From Leuctra nigra (lineage: Eukaryota > Arthropoda > Insecta > Plecoptera > Leuctridae), in the NCBI GenBank assembly GCA_934045905.1, contig OW203765.1, positions 30,227,997 to 30,291,996 on the forward strand: a stretch of 64,000 nt of DNA, written 5' to 3'. The notes under the pieces are model-generated. The model ran no database searches, was not told the origin of the DNA, and saw nothing but the letters and a program-made list of their open reading frames with translations. Below, one piece after another: positions 1 through 12,800 of the stretch. A program made the position numbers and the translations under genes. Position 1 is the first letter of the stretch, and the number at the start of each line of letters is the position of its first letter.

Positions 1-428
1 CGGATTTGCGAAACCGGAAATTGGGTCATATAAATGACAAATCGAACTAAAATCACATCTTCACACAAAATGCATGGTATGTAAATACAATTAAAAAAAA
101 TATAAATTCCACGTAGCAGTGCAGAATTCAGCCGCCATATGAAAACCGGAAGTGATGCCATCCAAACAGAAATGGTTTATTATTTTAAATGAATAGAATC
201 AGTTCATGTTGCTCCGATTTACAAGTTGTATGAATAAACTAATAAGGGAAATGATATCCACATAAAAAATAACTATCAACATTTACTAAAAGTATAGTGA
301 TATAAAAAAATTTGCAAAGTCAAAACTTTATTTTATGAATAAGGAAATAAACAAAATATTTGGCACATCGTTTAAATCGGCCGAGATATTTTCCTGGGCG
401 TTGAGGTCCAAGATTGGACTCGGCGCGT

Positions 429-588
429 GGTGACGTCACAAGTCACGTGGTGACATCACAAGTCACGTGGTGACATCACAAGTCACGTGGTGACATCACA
501 AGTCACGTGGTGACATCACAAGTCACTTGTTGACGTCACAAGTCACGTGAAGACGTCACAAGTCGCGTGGTGTCGTCACAAGACGTGA
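429..588. repeat. 20-bp minisatellite with CRE-like and E-box-like motifs
   Basis: About eight tandem units of GGTGACATCACAAGTCACGT. Units alternate TGACGTCA / TGACATCA with CACGTG. It ends about 230 nt before the candidate first exon of gene 1. Confidence 0.85.
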
Positions 589-818
589 CACCGAGTCGTG
601 TGACTGTTCACCTGCTAAATACTTGGAATATTTGTGTTTGACTTTTTGTGAAAACTCGCTGATAGGAAACTTTAGAATACAATAACTGATAGTAGGCACC
701 TCAGGTTTGTAATTAAGTTTGATTATTTTCTGGTAGCATTTTGCTCGCTTGACCTTCGTGGTTGCTGTAAAAAAAAAAATTGGCAGAAAGAGAGGAAGTG
801 GTTTGAAAGTGCGTTGAA

Positions 819-843
819 ATGGAGGTTCTTCTTCTTCTCTTCA
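819..843 (+). CDS. Candidate signal-peptide exon of gene 1
   Basis: Reads MEVLLLLF plus one base. It is exactly the same length (25 nt, ending in phase 1) as the first exons of genes 2 and 3 (MELLLLLN), and the bases just upstream (GAAAGTGC) are shared. The donor GTTGTA is weak, so this exon could be degenerate or replaced by another one; without it gene 1 has no visible start. Confidence 0.45.
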
Positions 844-3800
844 GTTGTATTTCATTGAGTTAACAGCACTTTATTTGGAAGCTTATTGAACGAGCACGGG
901 TGAATCAAGGCTTCAAGTCATTATGTTTTATGAACGAGCACGGGTGATAAACAAGACTTCTAGTCTCTATGTTTTTAGAATTGTATAAAATCGACATTTG
1001 TCAATTTCAACCCTTGTCATTTTTCTATCTTGTATCTTCAATATATTTATATTTTAGATGTTTCGTTTGGCCGGTGCAAGCTAAATGTGTGTCGGTGCAT
1101 TAACCCAGAAATGATAGAAATCTCAACTTAATTAGTATTAATTTATTTTTTTAATCATTTAATTTTAATTAAAAGATAACAAATTTCACATCAGTAGATT
1201 AAAATGCGAAATACTAAGACATGCAAATCAGAACAAAATAATGTCAAGAGAATAGAAAATTATAGAGTCTAAAGCTACACTGTAAACAAATTATAAAACT
1301 ATTTTTAAAATTTCGTTTCTCGATTCTTTAGTTTAATTAAATTAAATACTCTCTTATAAACGTTTCACAAACTATTTTTATTTGAAATCTCTATATTTCA
1401 AAATATAGAGATTTATATTAATACCTATAGAGATTTCATATAAAAATAGTTTGTGCAACGTTTATAAGAGAGTATTTAATTTATAAAACTATTGTTCCAT
1501 TCGAACTATAAAATAATTATGATTGTACATAATATGAAGAAATCTATTTTTGACGATATAGATAGACGCAAAGCGGGTCTAGTAGGCTTCGCGAAGCCTA
1601 CTACAGTAAGCGACAGGGCAATTTGAACCCCGGGTATAATTTCCACCCCTACTGAACCTTCCCCCACCATGCTACCACGCTGGCGACCTGCAATCTCGCC
1701 GAACAATCAGACCTGTCAAAACAAATTGACATGGGTCGATATCCAACCACCTCATTAGTTACAAATATTATTTTAATGCGTTTTTGCTCAAAATGATTTA
1801 GTTTTTGTCAGATTATTATACTGCCTTAAAATTGAATGTCATACCTCTTTTAAATTTAAAAAATGGTCAATATTTGACTAAACTACGGAAAAAGGTGTAT
1901 CACTGCAAATACAGTCGGAAATTCGATTTGTCGCCCATAATAAAGTTGCGTTTGTTTGTTTGTTTGTTTCATGAAGTTATATAAACGATCGACCAGACAG
2001 TTAATAATTGCTAGATTGTATGACGCAACTCCAATTGCATTCATTCAATATTATTGGACAAACATTGATTCTTCGAATCAATAGTTGTGCATGAATAATT
2101 CAAATTATAGTCGCAAATTTTAACAACGAATGAAGATGAATGAATCGCCGTGTTAGTCTTTCACACCAAGTCCAGGATTCTGCTTACGCAAGTTTGCATA
2201 CACTGTCAAAACTAAACGACGCTCTTGGCTTGACACTGGCTTCCCTTTCGATCGAGCACTCAAATATTTGTCGGGCGATTGGTCACGAGCTTAATGGTCT
2301 GCCATGGCGAGTGAAAAACACCCACTGATGCAAATTATTGTCGATAATAATAATATCGTCCTCGAGTAGAATCTCAAGCCCCAAATTTAATGACAATCAA
2401 CAAGAGTCAGCTGTACTAAAAGGTAAACATTGGTGATAATATTACCTAAATATCGCTATAAATTGAGTCAACTCATTCAAGATCCGCCGTCACATCCTCA
2501 TTCCTTAGCAATGATCAGATATTAGACCATCTTGCAAGATAAAACTTTATTTACCCCAAAGAAACTAATAAATTAGCTGTCAAATTATTACGTTTCTTTG
2601 ATGATGTATTTGAATATCATGATATTCAAATTGTGTATTGTAACATAAAATCATCAGACGCTGCACACAAACTGCTTGGAAACACGGCGATTTATTCATC
2701 TTCATTCGTTGTTAAAATTTGCGACTATAATTTGAATTATTCATGCACAACTATTGATTTGAAGAATCAATGTTTGTCCAATAATATTGAATGAATGCAA
2801 TTAGAGTTGCGTCATACAATCTAGCAATTATTCACTGCCTTGTCGATCGTTTATATAACTTCATGAAACAAACAAACAAACAAACAAACAAACGCAACTT
2901 TATTATGGGCTATAAACCGCGACAAATCGAATTTCCAACTGTATTTGCAGTGATACATCTTTTTCCGTAGTTTAGTCAAATATTGACCATTTTTTAAATT
3001 TAAAAGAGGTATGACATTCAATTTTAAGGCAGTATAATAATCTGACAAAAACTAAATCATTTTGAGCAAAAACGCATTAAAATAATATTTGTAACTAATG
3101 AGGTGGTTGGATATCAACCCATGTCAATTTGTTTTGACAGGTCTGATTGTTCGCCGAGACTGCAGTCAGCCGCGTGGTAGCATGGTGGGGGAAGGTTCAG
3201 TAGGGGTGGAAATTATACCTGGGGTCCAACTTGCCCTGTCGCTTACTGTAGAACCTCTTTGGTAGACGCGATTTAGTTTATTCTGACGCATGGTGGTCTG
3301 ACGTGATCGACTCGAACACGCATGAAATTTGCCTCGAACGATCTAAACAGGTCCCAGACGTCTTGTCTGCAGTATTTCGATCAACGCAACCAAGACGTTT
3401 TACATAACCTTATGTGCGATAGACATGTTTTCGAGATAAAAGATTGTGTTGATATGTTCTTTAATCAGAGAATGGAATGATGCGGATGATGAAAATGAAG
3501 CCCTCATTAGCTTGGAGAGACCATGGAGTTATAAATAGTACCACCCCAGAGAGACCACCCCAGAGCTGGGGACAAGAATTATCTAACAATGTAACTGTTC
3601 TCTTCCAGCCGTAGCTATGGTCGTTGGCCAGCAATTCGGTTTCCGAGCTCCATATCCTGTCTATGGTGTCAGCCAGAACTCCGGCCTGGGACAGAACGTG
3701 TTTGGGTTCAATCCACAAGCATGCCCGATGACATGTGCTGTCCCGCAGTACCCAGTGTGTGGTCTAAACAAAGCCACGGACAGTTTCCGCACGTTCCCGA

Positions 3801-6800
3801 GTCAGTGTCTGATGCAGCAGGCCAACTGTGCCAACCCCAATCAAGGTGAGGACCTTACACGCTATAACTTCTCACAACGTCTTTACAAGATTTTGGTGAA
3901 ACTATTTCCAGCAACAAGGAAGTGAAGTGGGAAATTATTTACTGAAAAACAACAATTGTAATTTGTAAGTTACAGGAAAACAAATTTAACCTTAAGCATG
4001 GATGTATATAACAGAGAAACTATAACCAAAAACTAATCTATAACAAAACTATAAACTAAAACTATAAGAAACAAACTATAACATCGATGCACATCAAACG
4101 CTGAGGCTAGATCAACTTGCCTTCCTTGGAAATTAAACTTCCGTGAGTCTATACTGCATTTCTTGATATCCACTCTAACATTTTGTTTCCAACATGCTGA
4201 TGTATGTACATGCACACACTCACGGTCCTAAAATGCAACAAATTCTGACTAATTCATTTTTCAATTCCTCATATTAGGCCTACTACAACTAATATACTTT
4301 TTCTCCAGCTATGTTACCGCACATGAAACATAGTTTTTACAGAGAAAAGCAGTACATTAGTTTTAATCCAGATTTTCCAGATTTTGAAGATAATATTTCC
4401 AGCAACAAGGAAGTGAAGTGGGAATTTATTTACGGAAAATCTTCACGTTCAACTTTCACGCAATCGCGTCTCTAACAATGTTGAATTGTACCGTTCAATA
4501 GAACTAACTCAAGAGAAATGTACAGAACTCTACCACCATGTGCAATTGGAACGATATATTTTAATAAATTGCAAAGTTATGCCGAAAATTGCATTACGTT
4601 CGATACAGTCCTCGTGATACAATTGTGTTTCGCAGATATGTGGATAAATCAAATCCCTATACTCTGTTCTGTTCTGTTGCAGTGTTTGAATTGCAGCATT
4701 ATGGTGTTTGCCGCACTCAGCCACTTCAATGTCCAGCGCAGACTTACGTTGCTCCAGTTATATGTCCTTCGACAACATGTCCAGCTCCAGTCACTTGTCC
4801 AGCGAAAACTACGTGTCCCGCTCCAACTACGTGCCCCGCGCCAACTACGTGCCCAGCGCCAACTACGTGCCAAGCTCCAACTACGTGCCCTGCCTCAATT
4901 ACGTGTCCTGCCCAAATAACGTGCCCTGCCCCAATTACTTGCCTTACGTGCCCTGCCCCAATTACGTGCCCCGTCCCAATTACGTGTCCTGCCCCGACAA
5001 CTTGTCCGGCGCCAACAACATGTCCGGCGCCAACAACTTGCCCGGCGCCAACAACTTGTCCAACTACACCTACAACTACAACTACAACCACAACTACAAC
5101 CACAACACCACCGCCGACGACCACTCCAGGTAACCTGGAGGAAACCATTTTTTTTTTCAATGCAATAATCATTGAGCGAGCATAGCGAGTGTCATCCACG
5201 GTACTCTTATAGCACTTTCTCTTTTTTTTTCACTGCCTAGGTCAAACCGTTCTACCAATCGATCTGAAATTTTGCACACGCGTTAACTATGAGGTATCTG
5301 GGATCGTTTTTGAACAGGATCTACATTTATAATTTTGACATTTAAACAAGAACCGATTCTCGATTAACGTCAAACTTCGTGGTCATTGGGCCTAATATTT
5401 TAGGGTTTTTTCCCCATTTGAAGACTAATCTGTAGATATTTTCAAAAGCTATTGTTATTTTAAGGACATTTTATTTTATAATCTTGAAATATATTTGAAA
5501 AATTATAAACTATACTACATTTTCATCCATGCCTTCTTGGTGCTTAAGTTTCAAGGCCTGTAGAGCAGCTGATGCTTGCAAAATCAAATAGGATGCAGTA
5601 CGCTCGCTCATCAACGCGTTAAACTGAGCGTTTTTATAGTGTAAATGCAGGCATTTCGCTGAAAATAGGGCTAATTAGTCAAACCACCTTTTGCGAGTCG
5701 AAACCAGCACAAGTTGCACTACAAAATACACTATAACATCGATGCGAACTTGCCTTACTAAGCTATTCGCACAAGCGATACGTGATACGTGATGGAACTG
5801 TCAGTCTACAGAATAACTTATTCAGATCGTGTTTCCATAGTGCAGTGAAAAAGGAAAAATAATTGAAACCGAAATTAAGTAATAAAATTCCTTTTAAGCC
5901 ATAAAAAACAACTGAAGTTAATATTTATATCAATATTTATACAAATGTGCCCTGCCATCCACCATTTACATATTGTACCACAAAAGCCACAAGAGTGCAG
6001 TCGCGTGTTCCTTATTTAAAATAATTGAACATTCTATTTTCATCACTAACACCTACATTTCTGTTTGAAGCGCCCAAATGCTACCCCTACAACGGAAACC
6101 CGCATCATCTCGGATGCTGGCAGGATTCTGGTACCAGGGTTTACAACAACGTACAGGTTTTTAGCGACAATTCCCCTCAGAAGTGTATGACGTTCTGTGC
6201 AGGTCACCTATACGCTGCTGTGGAGGATGGGTAAGTACTCGTCTGCAGAATGTACTTGTACCGGGTCGGGTGGCGCAAGAAAATGCCACAGTTTGAGAGG
6301 TCACTTCAACAGATAGCAGATAAATAGCTGAAACTTTCACACAATATAGAGAACACTTGAAAATTGTACCTATTTCTCCACAGACAATTTTGATCAATGA
6401 GAAAAAAGTTTTATAAATCTTTAAGGGGACCCGGAGGTGCCTACTGCCTATGCTGCCTATGTTAAATACGTCAACTTTATGTACCTTTTCCTCAATAGTG
6501 GGCAGAGCAAATATTCTGAAAAAAATTAGGGTTGATATTTAAGCTTATCTATGCAGATCAGTTGATCAAAAATTTTCCATCAAATTATTTTTTTTTGTAA
6601 ATTTTTTTATAAAAATAGTGTCATAATTTTTTCATACATTTTAGTCGTTTTTTATTTTGTTTAATTTTATTTCGAAAGATATTAACAAACGTTCCTACTT
6701 TAATTGGTAAGAACACTAGTTGAGTGTACAGAAAAAAATCAACAAATTATATTCAGCCAATGCTGAGAAAAAGGTACATAAGACGGAATTAGGTGTTTTG

Positions 6801-9800
6801 AGATAATCGCTGTCAAAAGTTGAGCAACTTGTATTGACACCATAAAGCAAGATAAGACCCGTGTCAGAGGTACATTCAGAAAAATATTTTCTGTATTCAC
6901 AATTTTGATGCGATTTTAATGCAATTTGGTTTGTTGTAAAGAAAAAACAATTCTACACAATAATCAATAATAATCTCAAATCTCAAAAAATTGCAACTGA
7001 AAACAAAACAAAAATTTTCGTGACCCCTAATTTCGGTATCACAGATTCAGAAATCTATTAAAATGGAATCATCGTTTGCTCATAGTTCACAAGGAAAATG
7101 GTGGCCCAAACAACATTTATTTCACCTATTACCACGAAGTAACTCTAAATCAATTCTTCAAACAAGTCAATTAGCATTATTCTGTTTTTTGACCTGTAAC
7201 TTCAATAATGTGTAACTTTTTTCCATTCGAACAAATAAGCGATACATGATGGAGCCACTTCTGGCAGGAAACTTTTTATATGAATTTTTATTTATTTTGA
7301 AGTTCGTGTTTCTATAGGGCAGTGAAAAAGGAGAAACAAATAAAATTTAAATTTCGATTCAAGTTACTTTTTCAGCCATAATAACAAACAACTGAAGCAA
7401 ATTTAATATAATTGAGCGAGCGAAGCGAGCGTCTCCTTTTGACTCTTTTGACACGGACCTCTGTTTTTTTTTGTTTTTTTTTTGTTTTTGGCTGCTAAAT
7501 GGAGCAAGAGAAATCGCACCGTTTCAAAGATCGACCTGAAATTTTGCAACCATGAAGAGACAACCTTCTCTGTTTGCTGACCCCATTTTTTTTTGAAATC
7601 TATCAATTGGTTAAAATTTAAATAAACATCTCCTGATAGGCTGAAAAATGAAAATGGTCTTCGACAAATGTGATCAACCTTATATTTTGCATGGTCATTA
7701 AGACAAACATTGTCTCTCATTTTAAAAATTTTCAGCCAAATCGTCCCATTGGTTAAAATTTTAAAAAATATTTAATGTGCTTTTTGAAATTTAAACCAGA
7801 ACCGTTTGACCGATCAACTTAAAAATTTGCATGGTCATCGGGTCCAACATTATCTGTATTTTTGAAAATTTTCAGACTAAACTGTGTTTAAATTCAACAG
7901 TTATTGACATTTTACGGATATTTTGCGTGTTGGCTGTCATATTTCTCGAATTTCACATTTCAAGGCATCTTCGAATCTTCACTTCAAGGTTGTTAGAGCA
8001 GAAACTTTCAAACGTATATTATTATGAAACTGATATGACCGTTTAAATATTTTTTGAACGAGATCCTGTGATTTTTGTAAATTAACAAGGAATCGTTCAA
8101 TCATAAAGGTTCAATCGATCAACTTAAAACTTTGCTTTTTTTGTCTGGGGCTTAACGTCGCACTGTTCTGCAGCGAGGCTAATGGCGACGGATGAATGAT
8201 TATGATGATGATTATTGGGAGATGATGGTGAAGAGTAGGTAAGGATGCGGAAGGTGGGAAGGAGGCGGTCGTGGCCTATTAGTAGGATACCTTCCCAGCA
8301 TTTGCCTGTCGACTGAGAGAATACCACGAAAAAACCCCAGTCAGGAAGGACGGCCGCGGGAATCGAACCCGGGCCTCCGGAATACAAGCTCAGAGCGTTA
8401 ACCACTCAGCCAACCTAAAATATCGTGGTTCACAGTTACGTAAAACTGTGAAACCATGAACTAATACTGCTATACAGGGATAGATAACTTCGTGTTTCAT
8501 TTGAACTATCCGGTTCACCTTAGCCTTCTAAACATTTCTACTTTCGTTTTTATGCAGTTTTCATGCATGCAGTAAAAGTAATACAAACCACAGCCTGAAA
8601 GTCACTTCATTGAAACAGCTGATACAAAAATGTTTTGACATATTTTACGTGCTTTTGTCGTATATATTGTGATTTTCTTTAATTGTTTCTTCATCCGTAA
8701 AATAACTGACAATACGTGAATACTCCCACGCCAAAGAAGAAGAATCAGTGTTTATTTAATTGCCCATGAAGCAGAGAGTAATTATGTAAATTAGCAAGAC
8801 ATCAGAATGAAACTATTCAATTTTTCCGTCCATATTTAAGAATCTGAAAACCCGCCTTCATGTTGACATGTTCTTCTCTGTACATAAGCTGTTTATTAAG
8901 GTTTGTCTGGTTTAATTAAGTCAATATTGTATTGGCGCTCCTATATTTATCATGTTTTGGTAATATATTGGTGTAGGCATTGTGTCAGCTTGACAAGAAA
9001 ACTCATAATATTTGGCTTTTAGTGGTCGGCCATGTTTTATTTATGTGAATTTAATTTGAAAACAGGACACGGATAGGGACTGTCGTTAGCATGTAATTGA
9101 TACGGCGTTATCTATCCCTGTATAGCAGTATTAGTTCATGGTGAAACCAACTAGACAACTTTTTGAATAGATAGCACGTCAGTAAATCTCATATTTTTTA
9201 CATTTCCAGCCTATAATCACACACGAATTTACAGACTTATTGCTATTTTAAGTGTTTTGAATATCTGTTCACAGAGATTGATGGAAAGATTGATGGAATT
9301 CATGGTATTGATCTGTTATTCAATTTTTCCAGAACGTTTATGAAAAGTTGCGATGAAAATCAGTAATAATTGTATAGTTGGTCAGTTATCTTTGATTGAA
9401 TGGATCGTGCTCGATTGGCGATGCTGCGCGTGTCGTGCTCGCTCATCAACGCGTTACTCAGAGCGTTTTCCTAGTGTATTTATTTATCCCCGTGATATCC
9501 TCCCTGATCCCCTCTATGTCTAGTACCAAAGAATCCACCAGAGGTCAGTCATGTTCCTTATTTTCTCGAATTAAATGTTGTTTTGATTTCTAAAATACGT
9601 ATTACACGTAAGTAGGTACGTATTTCATAGTGACCTCTCCAACAGAAGAAATTGATTTATGAGCTATGACCTCTCACACTTCTGACTGACCGTTTGTCTT
9701 CTCAACAGTTGGGAATGTCGTTGTGGAGATACGCCCCCTCCCACACCGCTGCCGTGTACCAGTTGTTATTCAGTTTGCCCGGGACTGCCTGGTACAACAT

Positions 9801-12800
9801 GTGGAGGATCATGGGCGATGGAAGTGTACATGATAACGCCACCGGCCCGTGAGTTTTAAAATCATTTAAGAGCGTGACCTTGAAGAGTATTTTTAATAAT
9901 TTTTTCCACATCTTTTGCCAATATAATTGTTAATAAAATAAGGCTTTGTACATGTCTTCAGAACTGTTCAATGAAAATAATTTCGTATCTTTTTGGAATA
10001 GGTTACAAAAACAAAAACTTGTAAAAAAACTGCCAAGCACCTTCCCACTTAATACAATTGAGATCTAAAAGAAGGGCCATGCAATAATATATTGTTTAAA
10101 CATTTTCGCACTTAAAATTCGTGAAATCATTTCGCCCAGTTACTGCCGCCAAGCACAACACTATAAACCTAACGTTGTGTCCAAATTTGAAGAATAAAAT
10201 CTAAGTGAATCATCATTGTAAACTTTAACAAAATTAAAAAAATTAAAAACGACTTAAAAAATAAATTTAAAATTGAAATTAAAAAAAATAAAAATAAAGC
10301 TAGGCGCATTGTGTCAAGAAGAAGGCAACATAAGAAAGAAGATGACGATAAAGGAGCCGAAGAAAGACAGAAAGAAGAAAGAAGATAGAAGTCTATGGTC
10401 GGTGCAAATTCAATGCGCCAAGCTTTATTTTTATTTTTTTAATTTCAATTTTCTTGGTTTCCGCAGCTGCGAAATGCCCTCCGCAGTACTACGGGTGCTA
10501 CGCCGACGCGCCGGCTGGAGTCTGGAAGAATCCGAAGACAATATTGACTGACAACTCTCCAACCACATGCATTGCTCTTTGCAACAATAATGGGTTCAGT
10601 TACGCTGGAGTTGAAAATGGGTCAGTGCAAGTTACCTAACAGTGACTTGAAATCAGTTTCAATAGTCTCGCCGTGTTTCCATACCTGTCTTAAGAGGGCT
10701 GAGTAGTGAGCGTGGCCTTGAAGAGTTTTTTAATCTATTTTTATCAATATCTTTTACCAATGTAATTGTTAACAAAATAGGGCTTTGTACAAGTATTCAG
10801 AACAGTTCAATGAAAATAATTTCATAGTTTGGAATAAGTTATTAGTTTTATTTTGTCCAACAGATGTTTAGTGCTATAAGTTTACTAATTTTCGCCCATT
10901 GAAAAATAATCTTTTCGACGATTTAGGTCACTTTGAGTGTAATTTGACGTTTTGCGAGGTCCATATTTCCCAAACGATGAGATTTAGAGGAAAACGCTCA
11001 GAGAGCTATTTGTGTTCATTTAGGATGGTGAAAAATTCTGCTAAGTTTCGTCAAAATCGGAGTTACATGATTTTTTTTGGCAAGATGGAATTAACATGGT
11101 AAATTAACTAAAAAAGTGATTAAAATGTACTTCCGGTGCACGGATTTTAGGCGATTTTGGATATGTTGTAGAGGGCATTTTTCTGAATCGATTCATCTAT
11201 TGAAACCTTCTGTTGCAATTAGTGGTGGCTTCAGTCCCTTGTTTGCATTAAATTACTGGGCTAATACTGAGATTAAGAACATGTCAATACCATTACCAAG
11301 GTTTCATTCTCTAAGAATTACCAAAACGTCAACGGGCCAATTTGATGACACAATTAAAAGTATTGAAACACTTGTTCAAATCACTGACGCATGTACTTTG
11401 TATTCACAGGAACGAGTGTTTCTGTGGCAACGTCGTGCCTCCCATCGCGCTGCCACAATCACTCTGCAACGTGACTTGTCCTGGAAACTCAACTCTCACA
11501 TGCGGCGGATACTTTTCCTTCGAGATCTACGCAACCCCTCAACAATGTGTGTCATTTCTCTCTGCTTATTGAGCGAGCGTCTCCATTCTGCACTTTTGAC
11601 ACTTTCTCTTTTTTTTTCTTTTTTTTCCCGATCGAGCTGAAATTTTGCATACATAGTAATCATTCTAACTTACTCCTGTATAGTTTTTGAGAGCTGACCT
11701 CTGATTAATTCAAAAATGAAAAATCTCACGATTGGTCGAAAATCAAAATGTTTCGATTAAGTTCACATTTTCCCTTATTTTACTAAATTTCAGCCCAATC
11801 GGCCAAGAAAGTATACAATATATTGACAGAATTGTGATGGTAGGTATATCGAAATGATGGAATTATCCAAAGAAACTTGGATCTGATTTTCTTTATGAGT
11901 GCATAGATGGATATAATCTCAGTTTCAATAGAAAGCATGTACTTTTATGTTGATTGAGTGTATCATATTTCAATTCAATATGGATGTTATGGTGTGTTGT
12001 GTGAGTTACAAAATTTCGGTTCGAGATGTTGCGCGATCGGGTGCTCGCTCATTACGCGTTACACCGAGCGTTTTCCTACTTTGTATTTTAAGGACACCAC
12101 TTTTTATAATTTATCCTGGGGAAGGAACGGGGTCGACATGAATCATATGAAACATATGATACATATATGATATGAAACATGGAAAAGGCCGGTCGAGACA
12201 CAGAGTAAAGATCTTTTCAACAATCAATCGCCCCTCGATTTCATTGGGAAATCGACTATCGACGAATATGCACATACCCAATACCAATCTCAGAAATGTC
12301 ACATGGCGTCAAACCCGGTCCTTCATGCTGCCCTTATTTAGAGGCACGTGAAATCCGTGTTTTGAAAATCACAATGTCGGTGGTTAACGGAAGATAATAT
12401 CGGGTTTAATCAGGGGCGGATCTAGCCTCTTGTCATGGAGGGGGCGATTTTGGAAAATATGAAGGGGGTCTAGTGGTATCCCCAGCCACGGGCGTCCGCA
12501 GAATTTTTGCCAGGGGGTGGAGGTAATGCAAGGAAAACAATTGTCCCACGGGCTAAGGGGGGTGTGGGGGGCGAGCCCCCCACCCTGTCCCGCAGGACGT
12601 TTTTTGGTTTTTGGACACTTTGAATCAAATTTTGAGACATTATGAGGTGTATTTTGTTGAACAATTCATTATTTTTTAAGCTTAGACACTTTGGGGTAGT
12701 GCCCCCACCTTACCCCGCAGGGTATTTTTTGGTTTGTTGACACTTCGAAATTAATTTTCTGAGTTTTTTGTTTAGAAAATGAAACTATACGTAAATAACA

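Larger units (their letters stand above)
7412..9474 (+). mobile_element. Helitron-like element, copy B, carrying two nested insertions
   Basis: 5' end TTGAGCGAGCGAAGCGAGCG after an A, 3' end GAGCGTTTTCCTAG before a T. Interrupted by the SINE 8134-8418 and the MITE 8454-9141. In the intron splitting WSC 1 of gene 1. Confidence 0.7.

Noticed and set aside
2140..2328. 62-codon open frame in the centre of the giant inverted repeat
   Set aside because: Too short for a transposase and without recognised domain.
4708..5199. Several long open frames on both strands over the repeat exon (also 35057-35895 and 51665-52236)
   Set aside because: They arise from the 18-bp repeat, which is free of stops in many frames; only the frame with WSC-compatible phase and splice sites is taken as coding.
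8346..8418. Functional tRNA gene on the minus strand
   Set aside because: Box A and B are present, but it continues into a SINE body that is repeated at 15774-16008.
11116..11640. 174-codon plus-strand open frame
   Set aside because: It reads through the WSC-2 exon at 11410 in the wrong frame.
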